A stretch of 17,137 nucleotides of DNA, from positions 1 through 17,137 of the forward strand of contig JBFMFE010000085.1 of NCBI GenBank assembly GCA_040752295.1. The letters run 5' to 3'. The translations under genes were made by a program, and so were the position numbers. Each line of letters begins with the position of its first letter. Position 1 is the stretch's first letter. Positions 13,954-17,137 of this stretch are shown one piece after another. This stretch comes from JBFMFE01 sp040752295 (GTDB taxonomy: Bacteria; UBP15; UBA6099; JBFMBQ01). The notes beneath the pieces were generated by a model. The model was given only the letters and a program-made list of their open reading frames with translations. It was not told the origin of the DNA and made no database searches.

Positions 13954-14469
13954 GTGAGCATTAATCTGGGCATTATAAACATCGAGCCGGGGCAGCTCGT
14001 CATTCACATCGTCGGATTCATCGTTCTCTTCCTTGTCCTGAGGAAGTTTCTCTGGAAGCCCATCCTCGGCCTCATGGAACAGAGGGAGCGGGAAGTGAAG
14101 GGCGTTTACGACCGCGCCGAAGAGGTCGAGAAGAAAACGCTCGAACTGAGAAGCGACTACGAGGAACGCATCGCGAAGATAGACGAGGAAGCCCAGAAGC
14201 GGCTCGCCGAGGGAGTGAAGAAAGGACAGCGCATGGCGGCGGAAATAGTCGAGGACGCCCGCAGGGAAACCGAGAAGGAGAGACAGAAGGCTTTGAACAC
14301 CATACAGGAGGAGACGAAGAAGGCGCGCGTCGAGCTGCGCGACTACATCGTCAGCCTCTCCTTCAGCATGGCGGAAAAGCTCCTCCACAGGGAAGTGAGC
14401 CGCCAGACGCATCAGGACCTCGTCCGGCAGTTCCTCGACGACGTCGCGTCGAAGGGAGGCACCAATTAG
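13954..14469 (+). CDS. atpF: F-type ATP synthase subunit b
   Basis: A 171-residue peripheral-stalk subunit starting at GTG 13954 with GGAGG 6 nt upstream. One N-terminal transmembrane helix (about 13-30, QLVIHIVGFIVLFLVLRKF) leads into the KPILGLMEQRE motif and a long charged coiled coil (about 45-150) that dimerises and reaches the F1 head. There is one b gene only and no b' partner, so a homodimer is expected. The final codons carry the ribosome-binding site of atpH, and the stop codon abuts its GTG directly. Confidence 0.94.
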   Translation: MSINLGIINIEPGQLVIHIVGFIVLFLVLRKFLWKPILGLMEQREREVKGVYDRAEEVEKKTLELRSDYEERIAKIDEEAQKRLAEGVKKGQRMAAEIVEDARRETEKERQKALNTIQEETKKARVELRDYIVSLSFSMAEKLLHREVSRQTHQDLVRQFLDDVASKGGTN

Positions 14470-15018
14470 GTGGTCCACCGCGTAGTGGCATCGCGGTACG
14501 CCGGCGCGCTCTTCGCCGCCGCGCTCGACGCCGGCGCATGGAAACAGGTTGACGAGGACTTCCCCGCGCTCGTGGAGACCGTCGTCGGAAACGAGGAGTT
14601 CAGAGACTTTCTTTTCCATCCCGCCATCGGCGCGGCGGAAAAGAAGGGCGTCGCGGAGCGGACTCTCCGGGGGAAAATCGCGCCCGTCCTCTACGATTTC
14701 CTCATGCTCGTCATCGAAAAGAGGCGCGAGGTCTACCTGCCGCTCATTCAGGAGAAATACCGCGAACTGGTGATGAAGCACGAGGGCGTAAAACAGGCGG
14801 TGGTCCACACCGCCTTTCCGCTCACCGGCGACCAGCGCGAAAGGCTCGCCGGCGTACTGGGCGGAATCACCGGGCTTAAGATCACCGTCGAGGAAATCGT
14901 GGAGCCTGCCCTCCTGGGCGGAATCCGCGTCCGCGTCGGCGACCTCGTCATTGACGGCACGCTGCTGAACGGGCTGAGGCAGGAAAAGGAGCACCTCACG
15001 TCGGCGCGCGTGCACTGA
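14470..15018 (+). CDS. atpH: F-type ATP synthase subunit delta (OSCP)
   Basis: A 182-residue soluble protein starting at GTG 14470, immediately after the atpF stop (TAG-GTG); GGGAGG at 14454-14459 lies inside atpF, so translation is coupled. The N-terminus SRYAGALFAAALDAG and the helical bundle FRDFLFHP...KKGVAERTL are typical of delta. The C-terminal GLKITVEEIVEPALLGGIRVRVGDLVIDGTL is the best-conserved family block. It joins subunit b to the top of the alpha3beta3 head. An 88-nt gap with a strong hairpin separates it from atpA. Confidence 0.95.
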   Translation: MVHRVVASRYAGALFAAALDAGAWKQVDEDFPALVETVVGNEEFRDFLFHPAIGAAEKKGVAERTLRGKIAPVLYDFLMLVIEKRREVYLPLIQEKYRELVMKHEGVKQAVVHTAFPLTGDQRERLAGVLGGITGLKITVEEIVEPALLGGIRVRVGDLVIDGTLLNGLRQEKEHLTSARVH

Positions 15019-15036
15019 GGGGGGACCCGCGGCTCG

Positions 15037-15074
15037 CGACCGCGCCCGACGTTCCCGCCGGCGCGGCGCGGTCG
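15037..15074 (+). repeat. Perfect 10-bp inverted repeat between atpH and atpA
   Basis: CGACCGCGCC (15037-15046) and GGCGCGGTCG (15065-15074) are exact reverse complements, separated by 18 nt. In mRNA this would be a very stable GC hairpin ending about 20 nt before the atpA ribosome-binding site. No T-tract follows, so it is more likely an mRNA processing or stability element than a terminator. Confidence 0.6.
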
Positions 15075-15106
15075 GACGTGAGTCATGAAACAACGGAGGG
15101 ACTGAT

Positions 15107-16630
15107 ATGAGTCTTCGACCCGAAGAAGTCAGCTCGGTTCTGAAGGAACAGCTCGAAAAATACCGCTCCCGCGTGGAGATGGCGGACGTGGGAACGATAC
15201 TTCAGGTGGGCGACGGCATCGCGCGCCTTTACGGACTGGAAAACGCCATGGCGGGCGAGCTCCTCGAGTTCCCCGGCGGCGTTTTCGGAATGGTGCTGAA
15301 CCTCGAGGAGGACAACGTCGGCGCGGTCCTCTTCGGCTCCGACCGCCACATAAAAGAGGGCGACCTGGTGAAGCGCACCGGCAGGATCGCCTCGGTCCCG
15401 GTCGGCGACGCGCTCCTGGGGAGGGTAATCAACTCGGTCGGTCAGCCCCTCGACGAAAAAGGACCCATCGTCACCGACCAGTTCCGCGAGATAGAGATCA
15501 AGGCCCCGGGAGTGTGCGAACGGCTGCCGGTCAACCGCCCTCTCCAGACGGGGATCAAGGCGATTGATTCCATGATCCCCATCGGGCGCGGTCAGCGCGA
15601 ACTCATCATCGGCGACCGCCAGACGGGCAAGACCGCCCTCATCGTTGACACAATCATCAACCAGCGCGACACGGACGTCGTATGCATCTACGTCGCAATC
15701 GGACAGAAAAACTCCACCGTCGTCAGCGTCGTGGACACGCTCAACAAGCACGGCGCGATGGACTACACCATCGTCGTTTCCGCCACCGCGCTCGACCCCG
15801 CGCCGCTCCAGTACATCGCGCCCTACGCCGGGTGCACCATCGGTGAACACTTCATGCATCAGGGCAGGCACGTCATGTTAGCCTACGACGATCTTTCCAA
15901 GCACGCGGTCGCGTACCGTCAGCTCTCGCTGCTGCTTCGCCGTCCGCCCGGGCGCGAAGCGTACCCCGGGGACATCTTCTACCTGCACTCGCGCCTGCTC
16001 GAGCGCGCGGTGAAGCTCAACGACAAGCTCGGCGGCGGCTCGCTCACCGCCCTCCCGGTCATCGAGACCCAGGCGGGCGACGTTACCGCCTACATCCCGA
16101 CGAACGTGATCTCCATCACGGACGGGCAGATTTACCTGGAGTCCGACCTGTTCTACTCCGGCGTGCGCCCCGCCATCAACGTCGGGCTGTCGGTGTCGCG
16201 CGTCGGGGGTAAGGCGCAGACAAAAGCGATGAAGAAGGTCGCCGGCAGGCTCCGCCTCGATCTCGCCCAGTACCGCGAGCTGGAATCGTTCGCAAAGTTC
16301 GGCTCCGACCTCGACAAGGCGACCCAGGCACAGCTCACGCGCGGCGAGAAGATGGTCGAAATCCTCAAACAGGGGCAGTACGTTCCCCTCCCGCTCGCAA
16401 AGCAGGTCATGATCATATACGCCGGCATCAAGGGGTTCCTCGACGACGTCCCGAAGGACAGGGTGAAGGACTTCGAGGAAGGCTTCTACGAGTTCGCCGC
16501 CGACAAGTATCCCGACATCGAACAGACAATACAGAAGACCGAGGACATCGAGGAAACGGCGCAGCTCAAACTCGACAAGTGCATCAGGGAGTTCAAGGAG
16601 AAATTCACGGAGTCCTTGAAGACCCGTTGA
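15107..16630 (+). CDS. atpA: F-type ATP synthase subunit alpha
   Basis: A 507-residue subunit of the catalytic head, with GGAGGG 6 nt before ATG 15107. The N-terminal beta-barrel (about 25-95, VGDGIARLYGLENAMAGELLEF), the Walker A GDRQTGKT (169-176), the DDLSKHAVAYRQ region and the arginine finger Arg365 (SVSRVGGKAQ) are all present and unbroken. Alpha binds nucleotide non-catalytically and supplies the arginine finger to beta. Length and motifs are ordinary for the family. The gamma gene follows after a short gap. Confidence 0.98.
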   Translation: MSLRPEEVSSVLKEQLEKYRSRVEMADVGTILQVGDGIARLYGLENAMAGELLEFPGGVFGMVLNLEEDNVGAVLFGSDRHIKEGDLVKRTGRIASVPVGDALLGRVINSVGQPLDEKGPIVTDQFREIEIKAPGVCERLPVNRPLQTGIKAIDSMIPIGRGQRELIIGDRQTGKTALIVDTIINQRDTDVVCIYVAIGQKNSTVVSVVDTLNKHGAMDYTIVVSATALDPAPLQYIAPYAGCTIGEHFMHQGRHVMLAYDDLSKHAVAYRQLSLLLRRPPGREAYPGDIFYLHSRLLERAVKLNDKLGGGSLTALPVIETQAGDVTAYIPTNVISITDGQIYLESDLFYSGVRPAINVGLSVSRVGGKAQTKAMKKVAGRLRLDLAQYRELESFAKFGSDLDKATQAQLTRGEKMVEILKQGQYVPLPLAKQVMIIYAGIKGFLDDVPKDRVKDFEEGFYEFAADKYPDIEQTIQKTEDIEETAQLKLDKCIREFKEKFTESLKTR

Positions 16631-16649
16631 CCGCCGGGGGTGATATCCC

Positions 16650-17137
16650 ATACCTGCCAGCCCGCGAAAGATACGCCAGAGGATCACCGCGATAAGGAAC
16701 ACGCGGAAGATCACGAGCGCGATGAAGATGGTCTCATCGGCGCGGCTCAGGCGCGCCGAGGAACGCGTCAGAAACGCGCGCCCCTACGTCGAGCACATGG
16801 AGCGCATCTTCTCCCTCATCGCCTCCGCCGTCGCCGGGGACGTGCTTCACCAGCTCGCTGAAGTCAGACCCGCAGTCCTCAGAACCGGCTTCCTTGTCCT
16901 GTCCAGCGACCGCGGCCTGTGCGGGAGCTACAACACCAACCTCTTGCGCGCGGTCGAAAGCCATGCGGCCGGCGTCCACGGCGAAAAGGTCATCTACGCG
17001 GCGGGGCGCACGGCGCGCGACTATTTCAGAAGGAGAAAATGGAACATCGCGCGCGAATTCGTGAACATAAGCTTCCATCTCGAATACCGCGAGATCAAAA
17101 ACATAGTGGACGCCGCGGCGGGGGATTTTCTCGCCGG
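16650..17137 (+). CDS. atpG: F-type ATP synthase subunit gamma, 5' part, apparent ATA start
   Basis: Gamma is the central rotor shaft. Reading in frame from 16650 gives (I/M)PASPRKIRQRITAIRN, TRKITSAMKMVSSARLRRAEERV and later GFLVLSSDRGLCGSYNTNLL, the standard gamma N-terminal helix and signature. The frame has a TGA at 16641-16643 and no ATG, GTG or TTG until ATG 16722, which would remove 24 residues of the conserved N-terminal helix. The codon at the family's usual start position is ATA (16650-16652), 5 nt after GGGGGTGAT, an extended Shine-Dalgarno sequence with one mismatch to GGAGGTGAT. I therefore place the start there, as a rare ATA start or an ATG-to-ATA error. The gene runs off the window end; atpD and atpC probably follow. 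Confidence 0.85.
   Translation, partial: MPASPRKIRQRITAIRNTRKITSAMKMVSSARLRRAEERVRNARPYVEHMERIFSLIASAVAGDVLHQLAEVRPAVLRTGFLVLSSDRGLCGSYNTNLLRAVESHAAGVHGEKVIYAAGRTARDYFRRRKWNIAREFVNISFHLEYREIKNIVDAAAGDFLA

Noticed and set aside
13528..15093. 521-codon open frame on the minus strand across atpE, atpF and atpH
   Set aside because: It spans three certain genes and has shadow-frame composition and no ribosome-binding site.
16722..16730. ATG 16722 as start of atpG
   Set aside because: It would delete the conserved N-terminal rotor helix, has no good ribosome-binding site, and the upstream in-frame codons clearly continue gamma homology.

Overview
The window looks like chromosomal DNA of a strictly anaerobic diderm (Gram-negative-type) bacterium from an uncultured lineage. 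Signal peptides, a lipobox lipoprotein and a probable outer-membrane beta-barrel point to a diderm envelope. FprA, rubredoxin, two rubrerythrins and desulfoferrodoxin are the oxygen-defence set of anaerobes. I cannot fix the phylum from the sequence. There is no tRNA, rRNA, CRISPR array or intact transposase.

Region 1 (about 1-7063) is visibly AT-richer and is mostly envelope or exported proteins: a Spy/CpxP-like membrane-anchored periplasmic protein; a small probable beta-barrel protein followed 10 nt later by a 977-residue lipoprotein (regulatory-like folds, two PKD domains, a Cys-rich knot region and a C-terminal arylsulfotransferase-type beta-propeller); a secreted amidohydrolase with a Gly/Pro-rich insert; and, convergent to it, a pentapeptide-repeat protein carrying a K+-channel pore.

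Region 2 (7064-7616) is a non-coding boundary with an outward promoter element on each side and a cluster of CCTGCCTG/CAGACAGG palindromes. From here rightward the DNA is clearly GC-richer.

Region 3 (7617-11615), all on +, is an O2/ROS-detoxification island: A-type flavoprotein O2/NO reductase, rubredoxin as its electron donor, a ferritin-like diiron protein, two rubrerythrins (peroxide), a 46-codon truncated ferritin-like ORF and desulfoferrodoxin (superoxide reductase). Together they would reduce O2, superoxide and H2O2 to water without producing O2.

Region 4 (11616-11977) carries a 164-bp element bounded by imperfect terminal inverted repeats (MITE-like), with a GC-rich tandem repeat inside, then a GC-rich leader.

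Region 5 (11978 to the window end) is an F-type ATP synthase operon in the order atpZ-atpI-atpB-atpE-atpF-atpH-atpA-atpG, with atpG cut by the window end. atpG is the most surprising gene: its full-length reading frame has no ATG, GTG or TTG at the expected N-terminus, but it has an ATA placed 5 nt after a near-perfect extended Shine-Dalgarno sequence.
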